Shown here: piece by piece, positions 28,189 through 35,778 of the stretch
How the letters are laid out: every line of letters begins with the position of its first letter
Numbering within the stretch: position 1 is the first letter of the stretch
Source: an uncultured Oscillospiraceae bacterium
Lineage (GTDB): Bacteria; Bacillota; Clostridia; Oscillospirales; Oscillospiraceae
Reading direction: 5' to 3'
Assembly (NCBI GenBank): GCA_934565655.1
Contig: CAKTIE010000007.1
Coordinates: forward strand, 1-64,000
Length of the DNA stretch: 64,000 nucleotides
Position numbers and translations under genes: made by a program
The notes under the pieces: generated by a model
What the model was told of the DNA's origin: nothing
The model's database searches: none
Seen by the model: the letters and a program-made list of their open reading frames with translations, nothing else

Positions 28189-28223
28189 CAACCCGGGAAC
28201 ACAATAAGAAAGGAGCGACGGTT

Positions 28224-28301
28224 ATGGGTCTGAATCTTCTGCTGGCCGGTCTGGCTGTACTGCTGGTGGTCGTGGGCGTCGTCAGCCGTGTGACCAAGTG
28301 A
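28224..28301 (+). CDS. 25-residue membrane microprotein divergent from LysR
   Basis: A short frame with a strong AAAGGAGCG site 8 nt before ATG. The product is one hydrophobic helix (LLLAGLAVLLVVVGVVS) followed by a basic RVTK tail, so it should insert as a single-span peptide with a cytoplasmic positive end. It has its own TATAAT upstream and a rho-independent terminator downstream, which makes it a self-contained gene. Function unknown; a regulator of a membrane protein or a small toxin are both possible. Confidence 0.6.
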   Translation: MGLNLLLAGLAVLLVVVGVVSRVTK

Positions 28302-28354
28302 CGCAGCATTGTGTCCATACGGGCAAACACATGAGATTTCCAATTTATGGTAAA

Positions 28355-28390
28355 GCAAACGCCGAGCTGTCGCCCGGCGTTTGCTTTTTT
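28355..28390 (+). terminator. Terminator of the microprotein gene
   Basis: GCAAACGCCG / CGGCGTTTGC perfect 10-bp stem, 10-nt loop, followed by TTTTTT. Confidence 0.9.
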
Positions 28391-28410
28391 GGATTTGTTA
28401 TTGATTGGAA

Positions 28411-28845
28411 GTTTCGCCCTCCGGGGCGAGACACTTTTGGCCGCGGCCCCAAAAGTGTCCAAAAGGGCCGCTTAAACCTGCGGTTTAAGAATCCGCCCAC
28501 GCTATACCATTTTTTAATTTGGTGTCCCATACCGCGCGTTCACAGAACACGGTTGATTTCGTTGTGAATGACGAATCGACTTTCTTCTTGCGCCGCTGCC
28601 GCTTATGTTCTCAACGGTAGACACCGAAGCGTTTTTCGACGTATCCGCCAGCGGCAGCGGCGCTGGCGCAGAGACGATTCGATGACGAAACGATACGAAA
28701 TATTTTGCACAAACGTGTGGTATACAGTATCAAAATCCGAAAATGCATAGCGCGCAAGGAAGTCTTGAAACCTGGGTTTCAAATTGTCTTTTTGGGTACT
28801 TTTGGGACAACGGCCAAAAGTACCTCGTCCCCGCAGGGACGAAAC
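28411..28845. repeat. 435-nt imperfect palindromic element
   Basis: The left half (28411 to about 28628) and right half (to 28845) are imperfect reverse complements along most of their length. The ends are GTTTCGCCCTCCGGGGCGAG and, as reverse complement, GTTTCGTCCCTGCGGGGACG. Smaller perfect hairpins are nested inside each arm, e.g. ACACTTTTGG..CCAAAAGTGT and CTTAAACC..GGTTTAAG. There is no believable coding frame. The unit could fold into one very long hairpin and looks like a non-autonomous mobile element or a decayed head-to-head pair of copies. Confidence 0.8.
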
Positions 28846-28859
28846 ACTCCGGTTCCCCG

Positions 28860-28888
28860 TTGCAGAAAATGTCTTTTTATGATAAGAT
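28860..28888 (+). promoter_or_regulatory. Promoter of the EamA transporter gene
   Basis: TTGCAG (28860-28865), 17-nt spacer, TAAGAT (28883-28888), just outside the long palindrome. It rules out an ATG at 28889 as start. Confidence 0.7.
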
Positions 28889-28909
28889 ATGTCGAAGTTG
28901 GAAAGAGAG

Positions 28910-29845
28910 ATGAGTACGATGCACAACAAGAAAACCCACACCATGTCGCTGGTGTTCGCCATGCTGGCCAGCGCCATTTTCGGCATGAGCTTCATGTTCT
29001 CCAAGCTGGCGCTGGCGGTGGCCAAGCCCACGGTGCTGCTGGCGTTCCGGTTTGCCGTCGCCTTTATCGCCATGACGCTGGTGATCCTGGCCAACGCGCT
29101 GATCGGAAGGCTGCGGGGCAGGCCGCTGTTCGCCTTTTCCCTGAAGGGCAAGCCCATCGGCTCGCTGGTGCTGCTGGGGCTGATCCAGCCGGTGCTGTAC
29201 TTCTTCTGCGAGAATTACGGCATCCTGTACACCTCCTCCGCCGTGGCAGGCACCATCATCGCCGTGGTGCCCATCGCCTGCATCCTGATGGATGTGCTGG
29301 TGCTGCACGAGAAGGTGACCCGGCGGCAGATCCTGTGCGCGGTGCTGTGCATCGGGGGTGTGGCGCTGATCTACATGGGCGGCGAGACCCACATTTCCCT
29401 GCTGGGTCTGGTGCTGCTGCTGATGACGGTGGGCTGCGACGCGGCGTACTATACCCTGAGCCACAAGGCGGCGGCGAAGTTCACCGCCTTTGAGGTGACG
29501 TATGTGATGTTCACGGTGGGCATGGTGTTCTTCATCCCGGCGGCGCTGATCCAGGGCGCGGGCCACATGGCGGAGACGTTCCTGCCCGCCGTGCAGAGCG
29601 GCAGCTTCTGGGGCGCGGTGATCTATCTGGGGCTGGTGTCCTCGGTGGTAGCGTACTTCCTGCTGAACTTCGCCAACGCCCACCTGACGGTGTCGGAGGC
29701 GTCGCTGTTCAGCAATGTGACCACGGTGGTCAGCGTGCTGGCGGGCGTGGTGCTGCTGAAGGAGCCCTTCGGCCTGTGGCAGATCATCGGCGTGGTGGTG
29801 ATCTGCGTCTGCGTCTACGCCGCCAACGCACCGGGGAAAAAGTAA
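28910..29845 (+). CDS. EamA/DMT family transporter
   Basis: A roughly 311-residue, ten-helix drug/metabolite-type exporter or permease with two EamA repeats (about 10-150 and 165-305). The first repeat starts LVFAMLASAIFGMSFMFSKLAL and includes FCENYGILYTSSAVAGTIIAVVPI, a typical EamA helix; the second contains YLGLVSSVVAYFLLNFA and LKEPFGLWQIIGVVVI. The start may be 28910 or 28919; GGAAAGAGAG precedes both. The gene sits between two palindromic elements, so it may have been rearranged locally. Substrate unknown. Confidence 0.88.
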   Translation: MSTMHNKKTHTMSLVFAMLASAIFGMSFMFSKLALAVAKPTVLLAFRFAVAFIAMTLVILANALIGRLRGRPLFAFSLKGKPIGSLVLLGLIQPVLYFFCENYGILYTSSAVAGTIIAVVPIACILMDVLVLHEKVTRRQILCAVLCIGGVALIYMGGETHISLLGLVLLLMTVGCDAAYYTLSHKAAAKFTAFEVTYVMFTVGMVFFIPAALIQGAGHMAETFLPAVQSGSFWGAVIYLGLVSSVVAYFLLNFANAHLTVSEASLFSNVTTVVSVLAGVVLLKEPFGLWQIIGVVVICVCVYAANAPGKK

Positions 29846-29861
29846 CCGATGGTATTTTTTT

Positions 29862-29976
29862 AGGCCCCCTTGTGTAAAGGGGGCTGTCACCGAAGGTTAC
29901 TGGGGGATTGACGGTTGATGGTCAACCCCTCCGTCACGGCATACGCCGTGCCACCTCCCCTTACACAGGGGAGGCT
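29862..29976. repeat. Palindromic MITE-like element, copy B
   Basis: About 115 nt related to copy A (2518-2634), with arms GGCCCCCTTGTGTAAAGG and, as reverse complement, AGCCTCCCCTGTGTAAGGGG. It sits 17 nt behind the EamA stop codon, the same position copy A has behind the MFS gene. Confidence 0.8.
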
Positions 29977-29999
29977 TTTGTTGCGCCACCGCCTGACGA

Positions 30000-30026
30000 G
30001 AAAAACCGCCCTTACGGGCGGTTTTT
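30000..30026. terminator. Hairpin bracketing the tiny-gene pair, left
   Basis: AAAAACCGCCC-TTAC-GGGCGGTTTTT, T-run on both strands. It overlaps the stop codon of the 49-residue gene and is almost identical to the hairpin at 30441-30467. Confidence 0.9.
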
Positions 30027-30174
30027 ATTCTTCGGAAGCATAGATGTCCTCTGCCTTTTGTTGGGCCGCAATCAGACACTCCATTGCCCTTGTCGCTTCA
30101 GAATGGACAAGGAGTTCGATCGCGTCAGTAACGGCGTTGAATAACGTTGTATAATATCCGGGTAAATCTTCCAT
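30025..30174 (-). CDS. 49-residue acidic protein divergent from an RHH gene
   Basis: A short frame with GAGGTGAAATAC before ATG. The product is helical and acidic, with about ten acidic and few basic residues, and ends in DIYASEE. I do not recognise a named family; such short acidic proteins with a LFNAVTDAIE-type start occur in clostridial mobile elements as far as I recall. The stop codon lies inside a rho-independent hairpin. It shares a 97-nt AT-rich promoter region with the ribbon-helix-helix gene. Confidence 0.6.
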   Translation of the reverse strand: MEDLPGYYTTLFNAVTDAIELLVHSEATRAMECLIAAQQKAEDIYASEE

Positions 30175-30271
30175 GTATTTCACCTCACATTTTGTGCTAC
30201 AAAATATAATGCATCATTATAACGCAAAATGCAATACATTTTTGTTATAAATTTGTATTACGGGGTGCATT
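30175..30271. promoter_or_regulatory. AT-rich divergent promoter region of the tiny-gene pair
   Basis: Contains TTGCAT (minus strand) upstream of overlapping TATAAT and TTATAT boxes, and several short dyads built on TGCAT, ATTATA and TTATAA. Base composition (about 25% GC) is far below the surroundings. Likely operator for the RHH protein. Confidence 0.5.
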
Positions 30272-30442
30272 ATGGCAAAATTCAAGATTCCCAAACCTCC
30301 TGGTTCCACCAATAAATCCATCCGCTTTCCCAATGAGCTTATTCAAGCCGTAGAAGAAGCCATCCGCGGGACTGACTGCACATTTTCCGCATTTGTGGTA
30401 GAAGCTGTGCGCGTGGCACTGGAAAATCTGGAAGAAGAATAA
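30272..30442 (+). CDS. Ribbon-helix-helix protein, YlcI/YnfO-like
   Basis: A 56-residue DNA-binding protein. A basic N-terminus (MAKFKIPKPPGSTNK) is followed by the strand SIRFPNELI and two helices (QAVEEAIRG and FSAFVVEAVRVALENLEE), the MetJ/Arc ribbon-helix-helix plan. The N-terminal pattern matches the YlcI/YnfO family found in phages and mobile elements. It starts 1 nt after GGGGTGCATT and ends in a terminator. RHH proteins usually bind their own promoter, here shared with the divergent 49-residue gene. Confidence 0.75.
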   Translation: MAKFKIPKPPGSTNKSIRFPNELIQAVEEAIRGTDCTFSAFVVEAVRVALENLEEE

Positions 30443-30467
30443 AACCGCCCTTACGGGCGGTTTTTTC
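30441..30467. terminator. Hairpin bracketing the tiny-gene pair, right
   Basis: AAAACCGCCC-TTAC-GGGCGGTTTTTT. It follows the RHH stop codon and also faces the 3' end of the IMPase gene, so it may serve both. Confidence 0.9.
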
Positions 30468-31229
30468 TTATTGGGGCAGCTGGCGGTAAATCTCGCGGCA
30501 CTTATCGTTGGTGGCCCAGACGCTGCCGGGCTCTCTGGGGTCGATGGCGCTGCCGTCCAGGCGGGTAAGGCAGCCGCCCGCCTCCTCCAGGATCAGACTT
30601 CCGGCAGCGAAGTCCCAGGGGGACAGGCGGCACTCGAAGAAGATCTCGATACGCCCGGCGGCCACCTGACAGATATCCAGCTCGGCGGAGCCGAAGCGGC
30701 GGAGATCCAGCGTGCGGTCATAGAGCCAGCGCATAATGGCAAAGTTCCGGTCGGTATAGCGGCGGTCATAGATGGTGCTGCCGCACAGGCAGACAGCGTG
30801 ATCCGCATCGTGATCGGACACATGGATGGGCCGCCTGTTCAGTGTGGCGCCCCGGCCCCGCTCCGCCGCATACAGCTCCTCCACAAAGGGGTTATACACC
30901 ACGGCATAGCGCACCTGTCCCTGACAGCACAGGGCCACGGCGATGTTGCTGTAATGCAGCTCACGCACAAAATTGGTGGTGCCGTCGATGGGATCGACGA
31001 TGAACGTCCAGTCCTTCGTCAGGGCCTCATGCTGCCCCTCCTCACCGAAGAAATCCGCCTCGGGGCAGAGGGCCAGCAGCTCACGCCGCAGGAAATCCTG
31101 CACCGCTACATCGTATTTCGTCACCAGATCCGCCGCGCCGTTCTTTTCGCGGGTGTCCCGCTCGATATGGTGGGCGTCGCGGATCATGTCGCCTGCCTGA
31201 TACACAATGGCAATGATCTTTTCCAGCAT
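30468..31229 (-). CDS. Inositol monophosphatase family phosphatase
   Basis: A 253-residue Mg2+-dependent, Li+-sensitive phosphatase fold. GEEG (about 62-65), DPIDGTTNFVR (about 79-89) and a C-terminal SPWDFAAGSLILEEAGG (about 203-219) are the metal and substrate motifs. Substrate could be inositol phosphate, a sugar phosphate or 3'-phosphoadenosine 5'-phosphate. It is the last gene of an operon, 3 nt after the D-aminoacylase. Confidence 0.92.
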   Translation of the reverse strand: MLEKIIAIVYQAGDMIRDAHHIERDTREKNGAADLVTKYDVAVQDFLRRELLALCPEADFFGEEGQHEALTKDWTFIVDPIDGTTNFVRELHYSNIAVALCCQGQVRYAVVYNPFVEELYAAERGRGATLNRRPIHVSDHDADHAVCLCGSTIYDRRYTDRNFAIMRWLYDRTLDLRRFGSAELDICQVAAGRIEIFFECRLSPWDFAAGSLILEEAGGCLTRLDGSAIDPREPGSVWATNDKCREIYRQLPQ

Positions 31230-31232
31230 ACG

Positions 31233-32816
31233 TTACCTCCTGATGGCCCGCCCGGCGCAGCGGCCGGTAGGCTCTCCGTTTTCCAGGGCTGTCTCGCCGC
31301 CCACCAGCACAAGGGACATCCCCTGCGAGGTCTGCTGCGGCTCGGTATAGGTGGCCCGCTCATGAAGGGTCTGAGGATCGAACACGCACACGTCGGCGTC
31401 ATAGCCCGCCGCCAGACGGCCCTTGCCGGGCAGGTGCAGCACCTGCGCGGGACGATCCGTCAGCTTGTGGACGGCCTGCTCCCAGGTGAGCGCGCCCTTC
31501 TCCCGGACGAAGTGCTCCAGCAGGTGGGTGACGCTGCCGCAGACGCGGGGGTGCAGCTGGCCCTCGGTGGGGTAGGTGGCGTCGGAGATGATGCAGGACA
31601 GGGGCGAACGGAGAATATCGCAAATGTCCTCCTCCGAGGCCATGAAATCGATCATGGTAATCTGGCCATGCTCACGGGCCAGCAGCTCGCAGCAGGAGGA
31701 CAGGGGATCCTGTCCCATCAAGGCGGCGATCTCCATCAGGTTATGGCCCTGATAGGGGTGATCCTCCGGGCAGTGGAGGGAGGTGAGATAGATGCCGTCC
31801 CAGCCTGCCAGCTTGGCGATGTCGTCAAAGCCCACGCCGCTTTCGATGCGCGCGGCCAGCTGGCGGCGCACCTCCTTATCCTTCAGGCGCTCCACCACCG
31901 CCTCCATGCCGCCGGTGAGATAGTCCGGCGGCAGAATGTGCAGCAGTTGGGTGGAGCCGGCGGTATAGGGATACACGTCGCAGTCCACGGCAAGGCCCTC
32001 GCTTTGCGCCTGCTCCAGCAGGGACAGTACCTGCGGGATCTTTTTGCCCCAGTTGTCCCGGCCCATGGCCTTGAGATGGCTGATGTGGACGGGGCAGCCC
32101 AGCGCCCGGGCCACGGCGATCATCTCCTGCACCGATTCCACCACGCCGCCGCCCTCCTGCCGCATGTGGACGGTGACGGGAATGTTCGTTCCGGCCACCG
32201 GCTGTAAGGCCCGGATGAGATCGGCGGTGGAGTAGAAGCACTCCGGCGCGTAGCCAAGGCCCAGACTGACGCCCAGCGCCCCGTCGGCCAGGGCGCGCTC
32301 CATCTGCCGGTGGATGGCGGCGAAGTGGCCGTCCTCCAGCTCCGTCAGCTGATAGCCCGCCGCGTCGGCACGGAGGGTGCCCGCGCCCACCAGCATGGCC
32401 ACGTTCAGGGGCAGGGCGGGCAGGGAGCGGAAATACCCCGCCATGGAGCGGGTGTCCAGCCGGGGCGGCAGCGTGCCGGTGATGGGCTGCAAATACGCCC
32501 GGATGGCCGTCTCGTTATCGGGGCCGAAGGGCGCGGCGGACAGACCGCAGTTGCCGTTGACGATGGTGGTCAGGCCCTGGCACAGCTCCCATTCCCCGAA
32601 GCCGGGGCGGAAGGCCGCGCCGTCGGCGTGGCGATGGATGTCGATAAAGCCGGGGGTAACGGTCAGGCCGGTGCAGTCCACCACCCGGCGGGCCGCGGCA
32701 TGGGACAGCTGTCCCACCGCGGCGATCTTGCCGTTTTCGATGGCGATATCTGCCGCAAACGCGGCGCGGCCGGTACCGTCAATGACAGTACCGCCCCGCA
32801 GAAGTGTATCAAGCAT
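31233..32816 (-). CDS. N-acyl-D-amino-acid deacylase (D-aminoacylase family)
   Basis: A 527-residue amidohydrolase that removes acyl groups from N-acyl-D-amino acids. The N-terminal beta-sandwich (LLRGGTVIDGTGR) is followed by PGFIDIHRHAD with two metal-binding His. TSVTHMR-like VTVHMRQEG, VHISHLKAMG and SDATYPTEG follow. The C-terminus ends GYDADVCVFDP, as in this family. The start is behind GAGGTTCATCCCT. Likely used in scavenging D-amino-acid derivatives from cell walls or peptides; co-transcribed with the two-component system above it. Confidence 0.9.
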   Translation of the reverse strand: MLDTLLRGGTVIDGTGRAAFAADIAIENGKIAAVGQLSHAAARRVVDCTGLTVTPGFIDIHRHADGAAFRPGFGEWELCQGLTTIVNGNCGLSAAPFGPDNETAIRAYLQPITGTLPPRLDTRSMAGYFRSLPALPLNVAMLVGAGTLRADAAGYQLTELEDGHFAAIHRQMERALADGALGVSLGLGYAPECFYSTADLIRALQPVAGTNIPVTVHMRQEGGGVVESVQEMIAVARALGCPVHISHLKAMGRDNWGKKIPQVLSLLEQAQSEGLAVDCDVYPYTAGSTQLLHILPPDYLTGGMEAVVERLKDKEVRRQLAARIESGVGFDDIAKLAGWDGIYLTSLHCPEDHPYQGHNLMEIAALMGQDPLSSCCELLAREHGQITMIDFMASEEDICDILRSPLSCIISDATYPTEGQLHPRVCGSVTHLLEHFVREKGALTWEQAVHKLTDRPAQVLHLPGKGRLAAGYDADVCVFDPQTLHERATYTEPQQTSQGMSLVLVGGETALENGEPTGRCAGRAIRR

Positions 32817-32842
32817 AGGGATGAACCTCGATTTTTATGAGC

Positions 32843-34015
32843 TCAGTGCCGCAGGGGCAGCGTTACCGTGAAGCGGGTGGCCCTTGCGTCGCTGGCGGCG
32901 GTGATGGTGCCCTTGTGCCGCCGGACGATCTGTTGGGCGATGGCAAGGCCAAGGCCGAAGCCGCCCGCGCCGGTGCGGGCATCGTCCACCCGGTAGAACC
33001 GGTCAAAGAGATGGGGCAGCTTGTCCGGCGGGATGGGGTCGCCGGGGTTTTCCACCGCAAGCACCGCGTTTTTGCCGGAGATATCCAGCGTCAGGCGGAT
33101 GGGCGCATCCTTGGCGGCGTACTTCACCGCGTTGTCCAGCAGGATTTCCAGCAGCTGATCCAACTGCTGGCGGTCGCCGGACAGGGACGCGCCGTTCTGG
33201 ATGTCGTATTGCAGGGGATGTCCCGCCTCGAAGGCCACCGGTTCGAACCGCAGGGCGGCGTCGGTGACCAGATCGCTGAGATCCAGCGGCTTAAAGGGGG
33301 CGGCGCGGCCGCTCTCCGTCCGGGAGAGGGTCAGCATATCCTCCACCAGCGCCTTCATGCGCCGGGACTCCACGGAGATGTTGTCCACATACTGGCGCTG
33401 CTCCGGCTGAGCGGAGGTTTTCAGCAGGTCGGCGGAGGACAGGATCACCGTCAGGGGCGTTTTCAGCTCATGGCTGGCGTCGGAGAGAAACTGCTGCTGG
33501 TTCTGCCACGTCCGGGCCACAGGCCGGGTGACGAAGCCGCTCAGCATCCAGCTGAGGCCGAACAGCACCAGCAGCGCCGCCGCGCCGATCAGCAGGCAGA
33601 CCCGCACCAGCGAGCGGAGGGTTGCCTGCTCGAAGGTGCTGTCCATAAAGGCGATGCGGACGGCGAGGGCGCCCTCCAGACGGAAGTATCGCATATGCTG
33701 CGCCGCCAGCACGCCGCTGTCGGCATCGGCGGACAGGGCCGCCGTCACCAGCGGCAGCAGGGTATCCTCGTCCTGTAAGTCATAGTAGTTGCTGCCGGAG
33801 ACGCGGACGGTGCCGCTGGGCAGCACCTCCGCCACGAAGCAGGGCACCCGTGCCTCGGACGTGCCGGAGACCACCGCCTGCCGCAGCTGGTATTCGTAGC
33901 TTTCGGCAATGTTATTGCGGGAAAAGAGGTACACGCAGGCGAACACCGCCGTCAGCACCAGTGCCGACACCAGCAGCGTTACGCCGGTGATCTTCCAGCG
34001 CAGCTTGCGGATCAT
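32843..34015 (-). CDS. Membrane sensor histidine kinase
   Basis: A 390-residue kinase. First membrane helix at about 7-30 (ITGVTLLVSALVLTAVFACVYL), an extracytoplasmic domain of about 100 residues, second helix at about 140-162, then an H-box with SDASHELKTPLTVI and phospho-His near residue 190. N-box LDNAVKYAA, and G-boxes ENPGDPI (a degenerate G1, with DNG..D changed to ENPGDPI) and GGFGLGLAIAQQI complete the catalytic domain. It overlaps the response-regulator gene by 4 nt (ATGA). The signal is unknown. Confidence 0.94.
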   Translation of the reverse strand: MIRKLRWKITGVTLLVSALVLTAVFACVYLFSRNNIAESYEYQLRQAVVSGTSEARVPCFVAEVLPSGTVRVSGSNYYDLQDEDTLLPLVTAALSADADSGVLAAQHMRYFRLEGALAVRIAFMDSTFEQATLRSLVRVCLLIGAAALLVLFGLSWMLSGFVTRPVARTWQNQQQFLSDASHELKTPLTVILSSADLLKTSAQPEQRQYVDNISVESRRMKALVEDMLTLSRTESGRAAPFKPLDLSDLVTDAALRFEPVAFEAGHPLQYDIQNGASLSGDRQQLDQLLEILLDNAVKYAAKDAPIRLTLDISGKNAVLAVENPGDPIPPDKLPHLFDRFYRVDDARTGAGGFGLGLAIAQQIVRRHKGTITAASDARATRFTVTLPLRH

Positions 34016-34698
34016 GCCTCCACCTCCTGCGTCAGGCAATAGCCCAGCATCCGCAGCGTCTTGATCCGCACCTGGGAGTGCAGATGGGTCAGCTTCCGCC
34101 GCAGGAAGGAGATATAGACCTCCACATTGTTGTCCTCGGCCTGGGAGTCATAGCCCCAGACCTTGATGAGCAGCTGCTCTTTGGTGACCACCTGGGCGCC
34201 GTTGCGCATCAGAAGCTCCATCAGGTCGTATTCCCGGCGGCTGAGCCGCACGTCCCGGCCGCTGCAGCTGAGGGTGAAGGTGCCGCGCTCCAGCGACAGG
34301 TCGCCCCAGGTGAGGGTGTCGCTCTCCTGCAATTGGCCGCCGCTCCGCCGCAGCAGCGTGCGGACGCAGGCCAGCAGCTCCTCCGGCTCGAAGGGCTTGG
34401 TGAGATAGTAGTCCGCGCCGCAGTCCAGCCCGTGGACACGGTCGCTCAGGTCGCTTTTGGCCGTCAGCATCAGCACAGGGGTGGTGACACCGGCGTCGCG
34501 GAGCTTCCGGGCCACCTGAAAGCCGTTCAGGCCCGGCAGCATCACGTCCAGCACCATCAGGTCATAGATGCCGGTCAGGGCGTTGTCCAGACCGCTGACG
34601 CCGTCGTGGCACACGTCGGCCGTGTAGCCCTGCCGGTGCAGCAGCTGGCGCAGGGTGTCCGCCAGCCGCACCTCATCCTCCACGATCAACAGGCGCAT
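34012..34698 (-). CDS. OmpR-family response regulator
   Basis: A 228-residue regulator. The receiver domain (1-120) has DE at 8-9, phospho-Asp in LMVLDVMLPG near residue 51, TAKSD and the KPF Lys near 101. The winged-helix domain (about 130-225) has LSRREYDLMELLMRN and VEVYISFLRRKL. It is cognate to the kinase behind it. The start follows AAGGAGGCGG. It lies between the DUF4340 gene and the kinase in one transcription unit. Confidence 0.95.
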   Translation of the reverse strand: MRLLIVEDEVRLADTLRQLLHRQGYTADVCHDGVSGLDNALTGIYDLMVLDVMLPGLNGFQVARKLRDAGVTTPVLMLTAKSDLSDRVHGLDCGADYYLTKPFEPEELLACVRTLLRRSGGQLQESDTLTWGDLSLERGTFTLSCSGRDVRLSRREYDLMELLMRNGAQVVTKEQLLIKVWGYDSQAEDNNVEVYISFLRRKLTHLHSQVRIKTLRMLGYCLTQEVEA

Positions 34699-34714
34699 GG
34701 GACCGCCTCCTTAC

Positions 34715-35635
34715 TTACAGCAGCGCCAGAAACGCCGCCACTTTATCCTGAGACACCAGATACACGGTGGTGTCGTCGTTGAGGGTCGCGTAATAGCTGC
34801 CGTCCTCCCGCAGCGTGCCCAGCGTCAGGGTCAGCGTGGTCTCGGTGCCCACGGTGTTGACATAGGCGACGGTGATCGTCGCGGTGGGCGCGGTCAGGCC
34901 GCACAGGGGCGCGGCATCAGGCGAGGGATCGAAGTTGAAGCAGCTGTCAAAAGTGAAGTCCGCCAGCGCCGTCTCCACCGCCGCGGCCTCCTCCGGAACA
35001 GGCCGGTTTTCGGAGACCCAGCCGTCGTCGGTCTTGGTCAGGCGGACGGTCTTTTCCCCCTCCGTCTGCCGGACGGTGATGACCGTCAGGTTATCCTCCG
35101 TCAGCTCCGGCAGGGTGGGCAGCACCGCCATGCTGTATACGCTGCGATCCATCCGCTGCACGAACTCGTCCGCCACCAGATAGGTACCCTCCTGACCGTC
35201 CACGGCCATGTACCACTGTCCGTCATCCTTCTGGTCACCGAAGCGGAGGGTGGTGACCTCCTCCCCCACCGTGACGGTGAGGTAGCGCTGCGTGTCGTCA
35301 AGACCGGCGTCCGCCGCCTCGACGGCGGGCTCCACCGGCGTCAGGGACGCGGACATGGCGTCCAACTCCGCCAGCGTCTCCTCGATATAGGCGGCGTCCA
35401 GCGGGAAGCCTTCGTTATCCACCCACTTCCAGCTGTCCTCGTCCTTCCGGAAGCGGCAGGTGATCTGGCCGTTGTCGTATTCCAGATAGCTGGCCTCGGC
35501 AATGGGCAGCTGGGAGCTGTTGGACAGGGTGTTGTTATCCGCCGCGTCGGCGGCATCTTCCGGCTCCTTGCCGCCGCAGGCTGCCAGAGCCAGCACCAGC
35601 ACAAGGGCCAGAAGCAGTAAAAATGTGCGTTTCAT
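34715..35635 (-). CDS. DUF4340 lipoprotein
   Basis: A 306-residue exported lipoprotein. The signal peptide ends in a lipobox LAAC with Cys at about residue 20. The mature part repeats a DUF4340-like fold (SYLEYDNGQ.. and VYLVSQDKV.. end). It starts the operon that continues into the response regulator, kinase, D-aminoacylase and IMPase, so it may present the signal or ligand to the kinase; this is inference. A T-rich region and TATATT lie upstream at about 35676-35681. Confidence 0.85.
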   Translation of the reverse strand: MKRTFLLLLALVLVLALAACGGKEPEDAADAADNNTLSNSSQLPIAEASYLEYDNGQITCRFRKDEDSWKWVDNEGFPLDAAYIEETLAELDAMSASLTPVEPAVEAADAGLDDTQRYLTVTVGEEVTTLRFGDQKDDGQWYMAVDGQEGTYLVADEFVQRMDRSVYSMAVLPTLPELTEDNLTVITVRQTEGEKTVRLTKTDDGWVSENRPVPEEAAAVETALADFTFDSCFNFDPSPDAAPLCGLTAPTATITVAYVNTVGTETTLTLTLGTLREDGSYYATLNDDTTVYLVSQDKVAAFLALL

Positions 35636-35735
35636 GGGGTTCCTCCTCCGGGGTAAAATGCATTACAACGCTTTAATATACCAGAGAATGAAGGAAAAGA
35701 AAAGTCAAAATTGTGAATTTTGGCCCTTTCTGGGC

Positions 35736-35768
35736 AAAAAGCGCCCGCCGGAGGGCTTCTCCGGCGGG
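35736..35768 (-). terminator. Terminator of the sigma/anti-sigma operon
   Basis: CCCGCCGGAG / CTCCGGCGGG stem followed on the minus strand by GCGCTTTTTG, 11 nt after the anti-sigma stop. Confidence 0.88.
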
Positions 35769-35778
35769 GTAAAAAGCG

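Noticed and set aside
28568..28750. 60-codon open frame inside the long palindrome
   Set aside because: It lies wholly within the inverted-repeat element, has no ribosome site and its Arg-rich product reflects the repeat sequence.
28889..28909. Earlier ATG for the EamA transporter
   Set aside because: It directly follows the -10 box, so it would lie upstream of the transcript start.
28705..29493. 262-codon open frame overlapping the EamA gene
   Set aside because: It begins in the palindrome and continues out of frame through the EamA transporter; the transporter frame has the promoter, ribosome site and family motifs.
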